NCBI GenBank assembly: GCA_020631105.1 | Contig: JAHDHW010000028.1 | Coordinates: 8,695 to 40,700, forward strand | Length of the DNA stretch: 32,006 nt | Direction: 5' to 3' | Origin: Saprospiraceae bacterium | GTDB taxonomy: Bacteria > Bacteroidota > Bacteroidia > Chitinophagales > Saprospiraceae | Part shown: positions 14,792 to 24,680 of the stretch, one piece after another | Layout of the letters: each line of letters begins with the position of its first letter | Position numbering within the stretch: position 1 is the stretch's first letter | Notes under the pieces: model-generated | What the model was told of the DNA's origin: nothing | The model's database searches: none | Seen by the model: only the letters and a program-made list of their open reading frames with translations | Made by a program: the position numbers and the translations under genes

Positions 14792-16315
14792 ATGTCAGAA
14801 TCCAACTACCCGGTAAACCCCGTAGGGAGTTACCGAAAAAATAAGAAGGGAAACGATCTTTCCAATTATGTCTTTGGAAAAGTACAGCCGCAAGCTCTGC
14901 CGCTCGAGGAAGCTGTGCTTGGTGCTATTATGCTTGACAAAGATGCGTTACCCGTAATCATTGATATTCTTCAATCTGCAAGCTTCTATTCAGAAGCCCA
15001 TAAGATGATTTATAAAGCCATGTTGAAGTTGTTTGAAAAAACACAGCCGGTTGATTTATTGACCGTTACAGAAGAGCTTAAGAAATCAGGGGAATTAGAA
15101 GCTATTGGTGGGCCTTACTATTTGGTTGAACTTACAAATAGAGTGGCATCAGCGGCTAACATTGAGTATCACGCCCGGATTATTGCTCAGAAGCATATTC
15201 AGCGAGAGCTGATTTCAGTTTCTACGAAAGTAATTCGGGATGCCTACGAAGATACGACTGACGTTTTTCAATTGCTGGATGATGCCGAGCAAGGGCTGTT
15301 TCAAATCACACAACAGAACTTAAGTCGGGGCTACGAGAGTATTGGTACAATTGCCGGACGGGCTTTGAAGTCTCTGGAAGAATTAGCAGATAAAGAAGAA
15401 GGACTCACAGGCGTTCCTACCGGGTTTACTGACCTGGATCGTCTAACCTCGGGTTGGCAGTCTTCCGATTTAATTATTATTGCAGCAAGACCTGGTATGG
15501 GTAAGACCGCATTTACACTGGCACTTGCCAAAAACGCTGCGCTCCAATTTAATAAGGGTGTTGCTTTTTTCTCTTTGGAGATGGCAAATGTACAATTGGT
15601 ACAACGTCTGATCTCAATGGAAGCAGAGATACCTGGTAGTAAACTACGGAGTGGTAATCTTGAAGATTACGAATGGCAACAGCTGCATAGTGCGATTGAG
15701 AAATTGAGTGAAGTGCCAATCTTTATTGATGATACTCCCGGTATTAATATTTTTGAGTTGCGAGCGAAGTGTCGACGACTTAAGATGCAGCATGATATCC
15801 AAATGGTAATCATTGATTACTTGCAGTTAATGACCGGCGGCCCCGAAAGTAAGAACGGTAACCGGGAGCAAGAGATTAGTGCGATATCTCGAGCACTTAA
15901 AGGACTGGCAAAGGAACTTCATGTTCCGGTTATTGCACTATCTCAGTTGAGTCGTGCAGTGGAGACCAGAGGTGGATCGAAACGACCGCAATTGTCTGAT
16001 CTTCGGGAGTCTGGTGCAATTGAGCAGGATGCGGATATTGTATCCTTTATTTATCGTCCGGAATACTATAATATTTTGGAAGATGAAGAAGGACAATCTC
16101 TAAAAGGTATTGGAGAGATTATCGTAGCCAAACACCGGAACGGTGCACTTAAAACGGTACGACTCAAGTTTACAGATCAGTTTGCTCGTTTCTCCGATCT
16201 TGATGATCCTAATTTTAATGAATTAACTGGAGGTATTGATGATGGATACCCTGATAATAAAACGAATATTATCACTCGATCATCAAAGATGAATGATGAT
16301 GATATTCCGTTTTAA
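14792..16315 (+). CDS. dnaB: Replicative DNA helicase DnaB
   Basis: This 507-residue helicase forms the hexamer that unwinds DNA at the replication fork and recruits primase. The N-terminal primase-interacting helical domain begins at PQALPLEEAVLGAIMLD (about residues 33-49). The RecA-like motor domain has Walker A PGMGKT (234-239, Lys238) and Walker B VIIDYLQLM (Asp342). The arginine-finger region is in ALSQLSRAVETRGGSKRPQL, followed by DLRESGAIEQDADIVSFIYR. The length is normal and there is no intein. The ATG follows AAT-rich leader DNA. An AAGGAGG at 14751-14757 lies 34 bases before the start and is too far for normal use. The gene is immediately downstream of a DnaA-box cluster, a setting suggestive of origin-proximal replication genes. 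Confidence 0.97.
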   Translation: MSESNYPVNPVGSYRKNKKGNDLSNYVFGKVQPQALPLEEAVLGAIMLDKDALPVIIDILQSASFYSEAHKMIYKAMLKLFEKTQPVDLLTVTEELKKSGELEAIGGPYYLVELTNRVASAANIEYHARIIAQKHIQRELISVSTKVIRDAYEDTTDVFQLLDDAEQGLFQITQQNLSRGYESIGTIAGRALKSLEELADKEEGLTGVPTGFTDLDRLTSGWQSSDLIIIAARPGMGKTAFTLALAKNAALQFNKGVAFFSLEMANVQLVQRLISMEAEIPGSKLRSGNLEDYEWQQLHSAIEKLSEVPIFIDDTPGINIFELRAKCRRLKMQHDIQMVIIDYLQLMTGGPESKNGNREQEISAISRALKGLAKELHVPVIALSQLSRAVETRGGSKRPQLSDLRESGAIEQDADIVSFIYRPEYYNILEDEEGQSLKGIGEIIVAKHRNGALKTVRLKFTDQFARFSDLDDPNFNELTGGIDDGYPDNKTNIITRSSKMNDDDIPF

Positions 16316-16324
16316 TAACTAACC

Positions 16325-16441
16325 CAAGTTGCGATGAATGAGAGGTCGTAAGGAGGATTCTGCGCAACCCCGATAGCTATCGGGGTGGTTTTGCAGTCAA
16401 TATGTGACGAATGTCCTCTCTATCAGATGAATCGCAACTTG
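16325..16441. repeat. Nested inverted-repeat element after dnaB
   Basis: An outer 11-bp inverted repeat CAAGTTGCGAT (16325-16335) / ATCGCAACTTG (16431-16441) encloses GAGAGG (16340-16345) / CCTCTC (16415-16420). In the centre is a perfect palindrome ACCCCGATAG (16367-16376) / CTATCGGGGT (16377-16386). The layout resembles a small palindromic intergenic repeat or miniature element. The central palindrome could also end the dnaB transcript, although only a TTTT follows it. Confidence 0.6.
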
Positions 16442-16472
16442 AATTAACTAATCAATTAATAGTGCCCCGTTG

Positions 16473-16517
16473 ATCAGCGTGAGATTTCGCTTTTGGCGAA
16501 ATCGATTATCAGCGAAT
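16473..16517 (+). repeat. Hairpin repeat with ATCAGCGAAT edge, copy B
   Basis: ATCAGCG (16473-16479), TGAGATT, then a GATTTCGC/GCGAAATC hairpin (16483-16490 / 16496-16503, loop TTTTG), then ATCAGCGAAT (16508-16517), 4 bases before the pseudouridine synthase ATG. In mRNA the hairpin would sit in the 5' leader very close to the start codon. The layout matches the copies at 1342 and 31081. Confidence 0.55.
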
Positions 16518-16521
16518 CATT

Positions 16522-17265
16522 ATGAAACAACCTGAGCAAGATCAATCCAATCCTACTACGCGATTAAATAAATACATTGCACATTGCGGTATTTGCGCTC
16601 GTCGTAAAGCGGACGAATATATCCAACAGGGTCTGGTAAAGGTGAATGATGAGGTGATTGATACTCCTGGGTATCGGGTCAAAGAAGGAGATGTCGTCAA
16701 GTTTAAAGATGAGATCGTAGAACCTGTAGAAGAAAGAGTTTACTTATTGTTGAATAAACCTAAAAATACCATTACAACGGCCAGTGATGAAAAAGGCCGT
16801 CGCACAGTGATGGATATTATTGGTAAAACCGTAAAGGTCAGAATATATCCGGTAGGTCGGCTTGATCGGGATACAACCGGATTATTATTGTTGACCAATG
16901 ATGGAGATTTGGCTAAGAAACTAGCTCATCCTAGCCATAAAGTCATCAAGTATTATCACGTTTTTCTGGATAAACCTGTAGCTCCGGAACATGTTGAGCA
17001 AATTAGGAATACCCTTACCTTAGAAGATGGCCCTGCGCCTGTTGTTAGCGTTGACTACATCACAGGAGCAGAAAAGAACGAAGTTGGGGTTGAAATTCAT
17101 ATCGGACGAAATAGAATTGTACGGAGGTTATTTGAGCACTTTGGTTATGTTGTCGAAAAACTTGACCGTACTTACTACGCTGGACTTACCAAAAAAAATC
17201 TCTCTCGTGGCCGTTTCCGACCACTTTCTGAAAAAGAGATTATCATGCTTAAACATTTTACTTAG
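16522..17265 (+). CDS. Ribosomal pseudouridine synthase, RsuA/RluB/RluE/RluF family
   Basis: The 247-residue enzyme isomerises specific uridines in ribosomal RNA to pseudouridine. An S4 RNA-binding domain (about residues 13-60, RLNKYIAHCGICARRKADEY) precedes the catalytic domain. The catalytic motif is GRLDRDTTGLLLLTNDGD with Asp115. IHIGRNRIVRRLFEHFGY is the typical second conserved segment, and LDRTYYAGL closes the fold. The residue pattern and size are closest to RluB (23S rRNA), but the target cannot be fixed from sequence alone. The ATG at 16522 lies 4 bases after a structured repeat, so initiation may be influenced by that hairpin. No partner genes lie in the same unit. Confidence 0.92.
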   Translation: MKQPEQDQSNPTTRLNKYIAHCGICARRKADEYIQQGLVKVNDEVIDTPGYRVKEGDVVKFKDEIVEPVEERVYLLLNKPKNTITTASDEKGRRTVMDIIGKTVKVRIYPVGRLDRDTTGLLLLTNDGDLAKKLAHPSHKVIKYYHVFLDKPVAPEHVEQIRNTLTLEDGPAPVVSVDYITGAEKNEVGVEIHIGRNRIVRRLFEHFGYVVEKLDRTYYAGLTKKNLSRGRFRPLSEKEIIMLKHFT

Positions 17266-17393
17266 GTAAACTTTCATTGGATATATTAAAACGTCTGAAA
17301 ATGCGTTTTACTCCATGAAATCCAAAATTGGTAGTATTTTAGATAATACTATACCAATTAAGGACAATTACCGATTTCAAAATCTACCAAATA

Positions 17394-19277
17394 ATGAAAA
17401 GTCGTTTTTTCCTCTTCGTGGCAATTTTTGCCTTTGGAACCCTGAATTTGAGTCTATCCGCTCAAAATAATCCATATACATTTACGATCCATATTGGTGC
17501 ATTTATGGATGCAAACATCTCGGACTTCGAAGAAATTCGCCCGTTTGGCTACCTATATTCGAATAAGCAAAATAATCTGAATCGGATTTACATGGGGGAC
17601 TATACGAGTGAGTCTGACGCGAAACCTATCTTAGCAAAGGTGAAAAAACAAGGGTATATTGATGCTTTTATTACTCGCCGGCGTCTTAGTGAAGGTGGTT
17701 TAGTGACCGTAATTCAATTAGGAACCGAACCTGTTGGGCGGTCGATCGATTGGAAAAAATATGCTAACGCAGGGCCTTTGCATGTGTATCAATCTGGAGA
17801 TAATATTGCGATTGTTACGGGCCCAATTGCTGATCTTGATGAAGCTGAACAGCGGACGAATTATCTGAGGACTACCCGGCACGCGGGTGCTTTTATCAAA
17901 AATTTGAATAGTGTGTTTTTGCATCCGGTAACAGATTTTGAGACTGGAGGAAGTGTTACAATACCTACTAATTATGCACAAGTAGATATTCCAGAAAATC
18001 CTAAGGAAGAAGTAGTCATCGCAGAGATTCCTGCAAAGAAGAGTCCGATTCCGGATTTTATGGTACGCAAACAAGCTAAGGGGGCACAAGGAAAACCAGC
18101 TAACAGAGATATTCCTAAAACATACGAAAATGCAGGCCGCCTAAATCCTGCTCCATCAGAAAAGATGACGGCTAAAGGCGGAACTACAGCGACCAAATCA
18201 AATAATAGCTTACCAGATACTAAAATTACCCCTCCACCAGCGCTGAAGAAATCAGCTGCTCCAGGTTCTTATGCGATGCCTTCTATTCGAGGAAAAGTAA
18301 AACGGACCTCCGCCTTGAAGTTACAAGAGGTGTTAAAAGAAAAAGGAGTCTATAATAATGGATTAGATGGTTATTATGGAGCAGGTACAAAAAAGGCTTA
18401 TGCTAAGGTTCTTGCCGAAGATCAGGAATTACAGAAGTATAAACTTCTGACGGACTTGTATAAAAGCGAAGAAACTAAGGTCACTGAACTAGAAAGAATC
18501 ATCACTGCCATGGATCAGGATGTTGCCTTGGCGGTTGGCAGGTTAAAAGGATACAGAGGCCCGATTGCGGATATTTTTCAAGCTTATGGAATTTTTGAAC
18601 TTGCAGGAGCTAATGCAGAAACCAATCGCTTGATGAATCAAGCAATAAAAGCAAGCTTTGGAAATAGAAAATTTAAGAACAAACGTCCTTTTGATTATTC
18701 AAAAACTTACGCTTACGCTAATTATGATCAGTTGATTCAGCATATTCGCTACGTCTATGGTGTGTCAGAAGAAAACATTCCGGTTCCATGCTGGTTATTT
18801 GCAAAGCATCCGGATGAAATGTCCAGAGCATTTGATTCGAGTAACCACATAAACTCTGAGGACTATGTAATTCAGGATTGCGGTAATATTACTGCCTGGG
18901 AAAGTATCCAACTCTTAGAAACCATCATGAAAGATATGACACCGGACTTGACCGCTGTTGATCAAAAGAATATTAACCGTGCCCAGTCAACAAGAGCACA
19001 GTTACTACTAAATCCTAAAGCCCAGTCTGTTTTGGAATACAAAGCAATTGACCTTTGGAATAATAAACTCTGGAAAGGGCTTGAGCAATGGGAGGATACT
19101 GATCCTCTTCATTCGCGGATCGCTACGCCACTCCGAATAACATACTTCCAGTCATGGGCATTATTGGAAGATCACTTCATGAATAAAGGACTAAAGCCTA
19201 AAGAAGCTCGAGGACTTGGTTTGGAAGTATTACAAACGATTGTTGATCCGTATCTGGCCAGATATTCAATGGAGTAA
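17394..19277 (+). CDS. Secreted SPOR-like / peptidoglycan-binding-like protein
   Basis: The 627-residue protein has a signal peptide (1-24, cleavage after LSAQ). A SPOR-like domain follows (about 27-95; FTIHIGAFMDANISDFEE, then IYMGDYTSESDAKPILAKVK and GYIDAFI), with a second, weaker SPOR-like unit at about 127-172. A Pro/Lys-rich linker (about 205-295) leads to a peptidoglycan-binding-domain-like helical motif (about 300-345; LQEVLKEKGVYNNGLDGYYG then GTKKAYAK). The last ~280 residues are helical, with no recognised family. SPOR domains bind denuded septal glycan in known proteins, so a role in cell division or wall remodelling is inferred. An imperfect inverted repeat TGGTAGTATT...AATACTATACCA lies about 40 bases upstream of the ATG. 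A bidirectional terminator follows. Confidence 0.75.
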   Translation: MKSRFFLFVAIFAFGTLNLSLSAQNNPYTFTIHIGAFMDANISDFEEIRPFGYLYSNKQNNLNRIYMGDYTSESDAKPILAKVKKQGYIDAFITRRRLSEGGLVTVIQLGTEPVGRSIDWKKYANAGPLHVYQSGDNIAIVTGPIADLDEAEQRTNYLRTTRHAGAFIKNLNSVFLHPVTDFETGGSVTIPTNYAQVDIPENPKEEVVIAEIPAKKSPIPDFMVRKQAKGAQGKPANRDIPKTYENAGRLNPAPSEKMTAKGGTTATKSNNSLPDTKITPPPALKKSAAPGSYAMPSIRGKVKRTSALKLQEVLKEKGVYNNGLDGYYGAGTKKAYAKVLAEDQELQKYKLLTDLYKSEETKVTELERIITAMDQDVALAVGRLKGYRGPIADIFQAYGIFELAGANAETNRLMNQAIKASFGNRKFKNKRPFDYSKTYAYANYDQLIQHIRYVYGVSEENIPVPCWLFAKHPDEMSRAFDSSNHINSEDYVIQDCGNITAWESIQLLETIMKDMTPDLTAVDQKNINRAQSTRAQLLLNPKAQSVLEYKAIDLWNNKLWKGLEQWEDTDPLHSRIATPLRITYFQSWALLEDHFMNKGLKPKEARGLGLEVLQTIVDPYLARYSME

Positions 19278-19295
19278 GAACAAAAGGAAACGATA

Positions 19296-19341
19296 AAATA
19301 TAGCCCTTTGATAATATAGCTTTTATCAAAGGGCTATATTT
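19296..19341. terminator. Bidirectional intrinsic terminator
   Basis: ATATAGCCCTTTGATAA (19298-19314) pairs with TTATCAAAGGGCTATAT (19323-19339), a perfect 17-bp stem with an 8-base loop. Flanking A's and T's extend it. It lies between the convergent SPOR-like gene and the small lipoprotein gene. Confidence 0.9.
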
Positions 19342-19345
19342 TTTA

Positions 19346-19855
19346 TTATTTGGCTTGAAAATTAAAAGTAAGTCTGGTCTCAATTGTCTGCTGTGGCGCC
19401 CCTTGTAAATCCATTACTACGATTATATTGAATCGTTGATTTTGAAAATAAGGTCGCGCATCAATTAAAGTTCCAAATACATCCAGATCCTCTCCTTGGT
19501 TTAATGGAATTTGATTTCTCCAAAAAACTTCCTTCCAGTTATCCTCGTCGTCAGTATATATTCTAATTGATACTTCTCGAATAAAATCATAGTCTCCCCC
19601 TCCAGAGAAAATAGTGGATAGGCGGGCTACCCCCGGGTTGATGGACGCTAAGTCGTCCGCCGTAACATTATTTGCACTCAGGTATGTTCCTATCGGTACA
19701 TCCCGAATATAGAAATAATGACGCTCAAATGGATTGATTCCTGCAGGTATTGTAAACTCTGCCTGGTAAGCCATTTCAAACAAAACGGGCTCGTCATCCT
19801 TACAAGTCGTTAAAAGCACTATCGTCGAAAAAAACAGCATTAATTTTTTCATCAA
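19346..19855 (-). CDS. Small lipoprotein, function unknown
   Basis: This 169-residue protein begins MMKKLMLFFSTIVLLTTCKD. Cys18 lies in a lipobox-like LLTTC, so signal peptidase II processing and lipid anchoring are expected. The +2 to +4 residues KDD resemble surface-export signals of Bacteroidota lipoproteins. The mature domain is beta-rich (AEFTIPAGINPFERHYFYIR, SIRIYTDDEDNW, RFNIIVVMDLQG) and ends in a strand, ETRLTFNFQAK. I do not recognise a family. It stands alone on the minus strand between two rightward genes, with its promoter presumably within the 148 bases shared with the divergent ligase gene. Confidence 0.7.
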   Translation of the reverse strand: MMKKLMLFFSTIVLLTTCKDDEPVLFEMAYQAEFTIPAGINPFERHYFYIRDVPIGTYLSANNVTADDLASINPGVARLSTIFSGGGDYDFIREVSIRIYTDDEDNWKEVFWRNQIPLNQGEDLDVFGTLIDARPYFQNQRFNIIVVMDLQGAPQQTIETRLTFNFQAK

Positions 19856-20003
19856 AAGGTATTTCTATTTCTAACGCAGGAAAACAGATTAATTATTTAA
19901 TTCTCCAAATTTATAACTATTTTTAATCCAATAGGTGTCTTGAGGATGATCTAATAGACACTTTACAGGCTTTCATTAAAAAAACTACAACTGGAAAACC
20001 AAG

Positions 20004-21929
20004 ATGGGCGAACAAAAAGTATCCTTGCTGACGGATCAGGCACAAATGCATCGCTTTGTACGATCCCTGCTCAATGATGTGCAAGCTTTGCAATACATGA
20101 TAAACGAAGACTGGTTCGAAAAAGGAATTACTCGTATCGGTGCTGAACAAGAAATGGCATTAGTAAATGCTAAAACTTTTAAGCCTTCGACGAATGCAAT
20201 GGATGCCTTGGATACTATGAAATCTTACCCTTGGGTAGAAACGGAGCTAGCAAAGTTTAACTTGGAAACTAACATGACCCCGAGAGAGCTCAAAGGAAAG
20301 TGCTTTAGTCAGATGGAGCAAGAGAATCTCACAAATCTCAATAAGATTCGGGCAAAGCTTAAAAAGCTAGACACCAAATTGATCCTCACGGGGATACTTC
20401 CTACCCTGCGGAAGTCAGACTTGGAGCTACATAACCTTACCCCAAAAAAGCGTTATGCTGCCCTGATGAAAGCAATCAACCAACAATTGATTGGAGAATC
20501 CTTTGAGTTGCGATTGACTGGAATTGATGAGTTGTTAGTCCGTCATGATTCACCACTTATTGAAGCATGTAATACAAGCTTTCAGGTCCATCTTCAAGTA
20601 GAACCATCGGAGTTCGTTAAGATGTATAACATCTCTCAGACCATCACTGCCCCAATAATGGCGATTGCTGCGAACTCGCCTATCGTATTTGGCCGACGAC
20701 TATGGCACGAGTCGCGCATTGCTCTCTTCCAACAAGCCCTTGACACCAGGACAACGCACGACCATATGCGTGAACGTTACCCTCGGGTTAGCTTTGGAAG
20801 TGACTGGCTTCGGGATTCTGTACTTAATATTCATCGCGAAGATATTGCACGGTTTCGGGTGCTGATTAGCGGAGATATTGAAGAACAATCTATTGACCTC
20901 ATCCATGCTGGCAAAGTGCCTAAGCTTCGAGCCTTGCAAGTACACAATTCCACAGTATATCGCTGGAATCGCCCTTGCTACGGAATTAGTAAAAATGGTA
21001 AACCTCATTTACGAATTGAAAATCGAGTATTACCTGCAGGGCCGACAGTAATTGACGAGATTGCAAACGCAGCACTTTGGATTGGAGCAATGGTGGCATA
21101 CGGCAAACGCTACAAGGATATTAGTAAGCATATCTCGTTTGATGATGTCAGAGACAATTTTGGTAAAGCTGCCCGGTTTGGAATAGATTCGAATTTTACC
21201 TGGTTTAAGGACCAAAAAATATCAGCATGCGAATTAGTTAAAAAAGAAATTTTGCCGGCAGCGCGTCGGGGACTTGCCAGTGTCGGAGTAGATAAAGCAG
21301 ATATCAAACGCTACCTTGATATCATAGAAGAACGTGCGGACCAGCATATGAATGGTGCACGCTGGCAATTACGTGCCTACACCAAACTGATAAAAGAAAC
21401 GAATAAAGACGAAGCTGCTTCGGTCTTAACTTCAACTATTATTCAAAATCAAGAACAGGAGATACCTGTACATAAATGGAAAATGCCAGAACTATCTGAC
21501 CTTAAAGAATATCGCCCTTCCAAAATTACTGTCGAAGAGTTTATGACGACAGACCTGTTCACTGTACAAAAAGATGACATCATTGGGATGGTTGCCGAAA
21601 TGATGGATTGGAGAAAAATTCGTTACACGCCGGTTGAAGATACCAAAGGTAAGTTGGTCGGTCTGGTCAGTATCCGAATTCTCTTAAGACACCTGATCAA
21701 ACATCCAAAACTAAGTCAGGATTCTGTTCTTGTAAAAGATGTCATGATTGACAAACCACGAACAATCTCTCCTAAAGCGACAATCCTGGAAGCGATGGAA
21801 ACGATGCGAAAGTATAAATTGGGATGTTTGCCAGTTGTCAAAGGAAAAGAGTTGATCGGACTGATCACAGAAATGGATTTCTTAAGAGTATCCGGAAGAT
21901 TGATTGAAAGACTGGAAGAAGATTCATAG
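20004..21929 (+). CDS. Glutamate-cysteine ligase-like (GCS2) enzyme fused to two CBS domains
   Basis: This 641-residue protein joins a GCS2-type carboxylate-amine ligase domain (about residues 15-430) to a pair of CBS domains (about 508-568 and 572-635). The catalytic part has RIGAEQEMALVN near the N-terminus (metal-ligand-type glutamates E48 and E50), the LRLTGIDELLVRHDSPLIEA segment and an internal SNTSFQVHLQV-like strand (NTSFQVHLQV). GCS2 enzymes join glutamate to cysteine or another amine using ATP. The CBS pair (VEEFMTTDLFTVQKDD..., VKDVMIDKPRTISPKATILE) normally senses adenine nucleotides, so allosteric control by energy state is plausible. The true substrate is unknown. It is a single gene on the plus strand, followed by a 449-base gap. 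Confidence 0.8.
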   Translation: MGEQKVSLLTDQAQMHRFVRSLLNDVQALQYMINEDWFEKGITRIGAEQEMALVNAKTFKPSTNAMDALDTMKSYPWVETELAKFNLETNMTPRELKGKCFSQMEQENLTNLNKIRAKLKKLDTKLILTGILPTLRKSDLELHNLTPKKRYAALMKAINQQLIGESFELRLTGIDELLVRHDSPLIEACNTSFQVHLQVEPSEFVKMYNISQTITAPIMAIAANSPIVFGRRLWHESRIALFQQALDTRTTHDHMRERYPRVSFGSDWLRDSVLNIHREDIARFRVLISGDIEEQSIDLIHAGKVPKLRALQVHNSTVYRWNRPCYGISKNGKPHLRIENRVLPAGPTVIDEIANAALWIGAMVAYGKRYKDISKHISFDDVRDNFGKAARFGIDSNFTWFKDQKISACELVKKEILPAARRGLASVGVDKADIKRYLDIIEERADQHMNGARWQLRAYTKLIKETNKDEAASVLTSTIIQNQEQEIPVHKWKMPELSDLKEYRPSKITVEEFMTTDLFTVQKDDIIGMVAEMMDWRKIRYTPVEDTKGKLVGLVSIRILLRHLIKHPKLSQDSVLVKDVMIDKPRTISPKATILEAMETMRKYKLGCLPVVKGKELIGLITEMDFLRVSGRLIERLEEDS

Positions 21930-22297
21930 ACTATTATCACAAATTCCTTAAGCTCTACCTATTGTAATGATAATTATTCGCTGGTTACTTACGTGGCCAT
22001 TGATCCATATTGCTATCTACTAAACGGGATTTTTTAAAAAAAATATTACAAAGTCAAATCCGAATAAAAAGTAAGATCAAGACTGAATAGCCAAATATTG
22101 TATATTAATATACACGGAAAGGTAGCTTCGGATATGATTTTTGAAGGGGATTATGTGCTAGTTTTTCAGGGGCCGTAGTTCCGCGAACAAAAATATACAC
22201 TCAAGCCTTTAATTAGTAAAACAAAAGGGTTTGTATTGCAACAAAAAACGCTGAATGCGTAATACGGGAAAGCAGCTTTTTAAAGATTTTGGAAAAC
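21930..22297. other. Intergenic region upstream of aconitase, no gene
   Basis: No protein-like frame or RNA gene is seen. The region contains a perfect 16-bp palindrome TGTATATT/AATATACA (22099-22114), a possible operator about 200 bases before the aconitase promoter, and a related ATATACAC further right near 22195. Confidence 0.45.
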
Positions 22298-22330
22298 TTT
22301 GTTTATCCAGTTTTAAAAATGCTATTTTTG
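22298..22330 (+). promoter_or_regulatory. Promoter of the aconitase gene
   Basis: TTTG (22298-22301), 21 bases, then TATTTTTG (22323-22330) fits the Bacteroidota TTTG/TAnnTTTG promoter with slightly long spacing. It would give a leader of about 40 bases before the ATG at 22379. Confidence 0.6.
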
Positions 22331-22378
22331 TCGCGTCTGTTGTGAACAGGCTCATTTAAACAATTAAACCTTACCAAT

Positions 22379-24655
22379 ATGGCATTTGATATTGATATGA
22401 TTAAGGCTCATTATGAGGCACTACCAAGTAAAATTGCAGCTATTAAGGCTGCTTTACAAAGACCATTAACCCTGTCTGAAAAAATTCTCTATAGCCACTT
22501 GCATGCAGAGTCTCCTTTGCAAAATTATTCCCGAGGGAAAGATTATGTTTTTTATTCTCCTGATAGAGTAGCTATGCAGGATGCTACAGCTCAAATGGCT
22601 TTGCTCCAATTTATGATGGCGGGTAAAAGTAAGGTTGCTGTACCATCTACGGTACATTGTGACCACCTTATCCAAGCCAAGATAGGCGCTGATGCGGATC
22701 TTCAACATGCGATTAATACCAGTAACGAAGTTTTTAATTTCTTGGAATCTGTTTCAGACAAATACGGCATTGGATTTTGGAAGCCAGGTGCAGGGATTAT
22801 TCACCAGGTAGTACTTGAAAATTATGCATTTCCTGGAGGAATGATGATTGGTACGGATTCTCATACAGTTAATGCAGGAGGATTAGGAATGGTTGCTATT
22901 GGTGTAGGAGGTGCGGATGCTGTTGACGTAATGGCTGGTATGGCATGGGAGTTGAAAAATCCAAAACTTATTGGTGTAAAACTTACTGGAAAACTATCTG
23001 GATGGTCTGCGCCAAAAGATGTTATTCTAAGAGTAGCTGACATCCTGACTGTAAAAGGAGGAACAGGAGCTATCGTTGAATATTTTGGTGAAGGTGCTAA
23101 GAATCTTAGTTGTACAGGAAAAGGTACAATATGTAATATGGGGGCAGAGATAGGAGCAACTACTTCTACTTTTGGATATGATGAAAGTATGGATCGTTAC
23201 CTTAGAGCGACAGATAGATCAGATATAGCCGATGCTGCTAATGCAGTAAATGAGCACCTTACTGCTGATCCTGAATGTTATGCTGATCCTGAAAAATATT
23301 TTGATCAAGTTATAGAGATTAATCTTTCTGAACTTCAGCCCAAAATAAATGGTCCTTTTACGCCGGATTTATCTACTAATGCAGGGCGTGACATGACGAC
23401 AAAAGCGACTGAAAATGATTGGCCATTAGATGTAGAATGGGGACTTATCGGATCGTGTACTAACTCTAGTTATGAAGATCTGTCGCGAGCGGCATCAATT
23501 GCCAAACAAGCAGTTGATAAAGGACTGTCTACTAAAGCAGAGTTTGGAATTAATCCTGGTAGTGAGCAGGTACGATACACGGCTGCAAGAGATGGAATAC
23601 TTCAAGTTTTTGAAGATCTAAATGCAAAAATATTTACTAATGCCTGTGGTCCTTGCATTGGTCAGTGGGCTAGGTATAACGATCCTATGAATGCCCCAAA
23701 GAATAGTATTATTCATTCCTTCAACAGAAACTTTTCAAAAAGAGCGGATGGTAATCCTAATACACATGCATTTGTAGCATCACCAGAATTAGTGGCAGCA
23801 ATCGCAATAGCTGGACGATTAGACTTTAACCCAGCGACGGATACACTTACCAACGACAAAGGAGAAGAGGTAAAACTAGACGAGCCTACAGGATTTGAAT
23901 TGCCACCAAATGGATTCGCTGTAGAAGATCGAGGATATAATGCTCCGGCAGAAGACGGAAGCAAGATAAACGTAAATGTTAATCCTGAAAGTAACAGACT
24001 TCAACTACTTACCCCGTTCAAACCAATCACTCAAGATAGTATGAATGGAATGAAGCTGTTGATAAAAGTAAAAGGGAAATGTACGACGGATCATATCTCA
24101 ATGGCTGGGCCATGGCTTAAGTATAGAGGACATCTGGAAAATATATCTGATAACTGTTACACAGGTGCGATAAATTTCTTTAATGATGAAGCGAATAAGG
24201 TACTCAATCTTCAAACTGGTGAGTTTATGGCAGTTCCTGATTCAGCTAGAGCATATCAAGGTGCAGGAATTGCGACAGTAGTTTTTGGAGAAGAGAACTT
24301 AGGTGAAGGATCTTCAAGAGAACATGCTGCTATGGAACCAAGGTTCCTCGGAGTAAATGCGGTAATTGTAAAATCATTTGCACGTATTCATGAGACAAAT
24401 TTGAAGAAACAGGGAATGCTTGCCTTGACCTTTGCGGACAAATCAGATTATGATAAAGTGAGACAAGATGATACCGTCTCTATTCCTGATTTTAGTGAAA
24501 TGGCTCCGAATAAAACACTAACAGTGGTATTGGATCACGCAGATGGAACCTCTGATAGTTTTGAAGTAAACCACAGTTACAATCAGGCGCAGATCGATTG
24601 GGTTCGTGCCGGATCAGCACTAAATAAAATCAGACAAGACGCTGGAGTAGCATAA
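22379..24655 (+). CDS. Aconitate hydratase, mitochondrial-type
   Basis: This 758-residue enzyme interconverts citrate and isocitrate in the TCA cycle using a 4Fe-4S cluster. The cluster ligands are Cys360 ([11 protein letters not shown]) and Cys423 and Cys426 ([10 protein letters not shown]). Other signatures are [20 protein letters not shown] near residue 160 and the swivel-domain [18 protein letters not shown] near residue 646. Length and sequence match the mitochondrial-type aconitases common in Bacteroidota rather than AcnA or AcnB of enteric bacteria. All key residues are intact. It is a single gene with its own promoter and a strong terminator. An iron-sulfur cluster makes it sensitive to oxygen and iron, but no regulatory site for that is identified. 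Confidence 0.96.
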   Translation: MAFDIDMIKAHYEALPSKIAAIKAALQRPLTLSEKILYSHLHAESPLQNYSRGKDYVFYSPDRVAMQDATAQMALLQFMMAGKSKVAVPSTVHCDHLIQAKIGADADLQHAINTSNEVFNFLESVSDKYGIGFWKPGAGIIHQVVLENYAFPGGMMIGTDSHTVNAGGLGMVAIGVGGADAVDVMAGMAWELKNPKLIGVKLTGKLSGWSAPKDVILRVADILTVKGGTGAIVEYFGEGAKNLSCTGKGTICNMGAEIGATTSTFGYDESMDRYLRATDRSDIADAANAVNEHLTADPECYADPEKYFDQVIEINLSELQPKINGPFTPDLSTNAGRDMTTKATENDWPLDVEWGLIGSCTNSSYEDLSRAASIAKQAVDKGLSTKAEFGINPGSEQVRYTAARDGILQVFEDLNAKIFTNACGPCIGQWARYNDPMNAPKNSIIHSFNRNFSKRADGNPNTHAFVASPELVAAIAIAGRLDFNPATDTLTNDKGEEVKLDEPTGFELPPNGFAVEDRGYNAPAEDGSKINVNVNPESNRLQLLTPFKPITQDSMNGMKLLIKVKGKCTTDHISMAGPWLKYRGHLENISDNCYTGAINFFNDEANKVLNLQTGEFMAVPDSARAYQGAGIATVVFGEENLGEGSSREHAAMEPRFLGVNAVIVKSFARIHETNLKKQGMLALTFADKSDYDKVRQDDTVSIPDFSEMAPNKTLTVVLDHADGTSDSFEVNHSYNQAQIDWVRAGSALNKIRQDAGVA

Positions 24656-24680
24656 TCTGCTGCATCTGTTTTGTATTACG

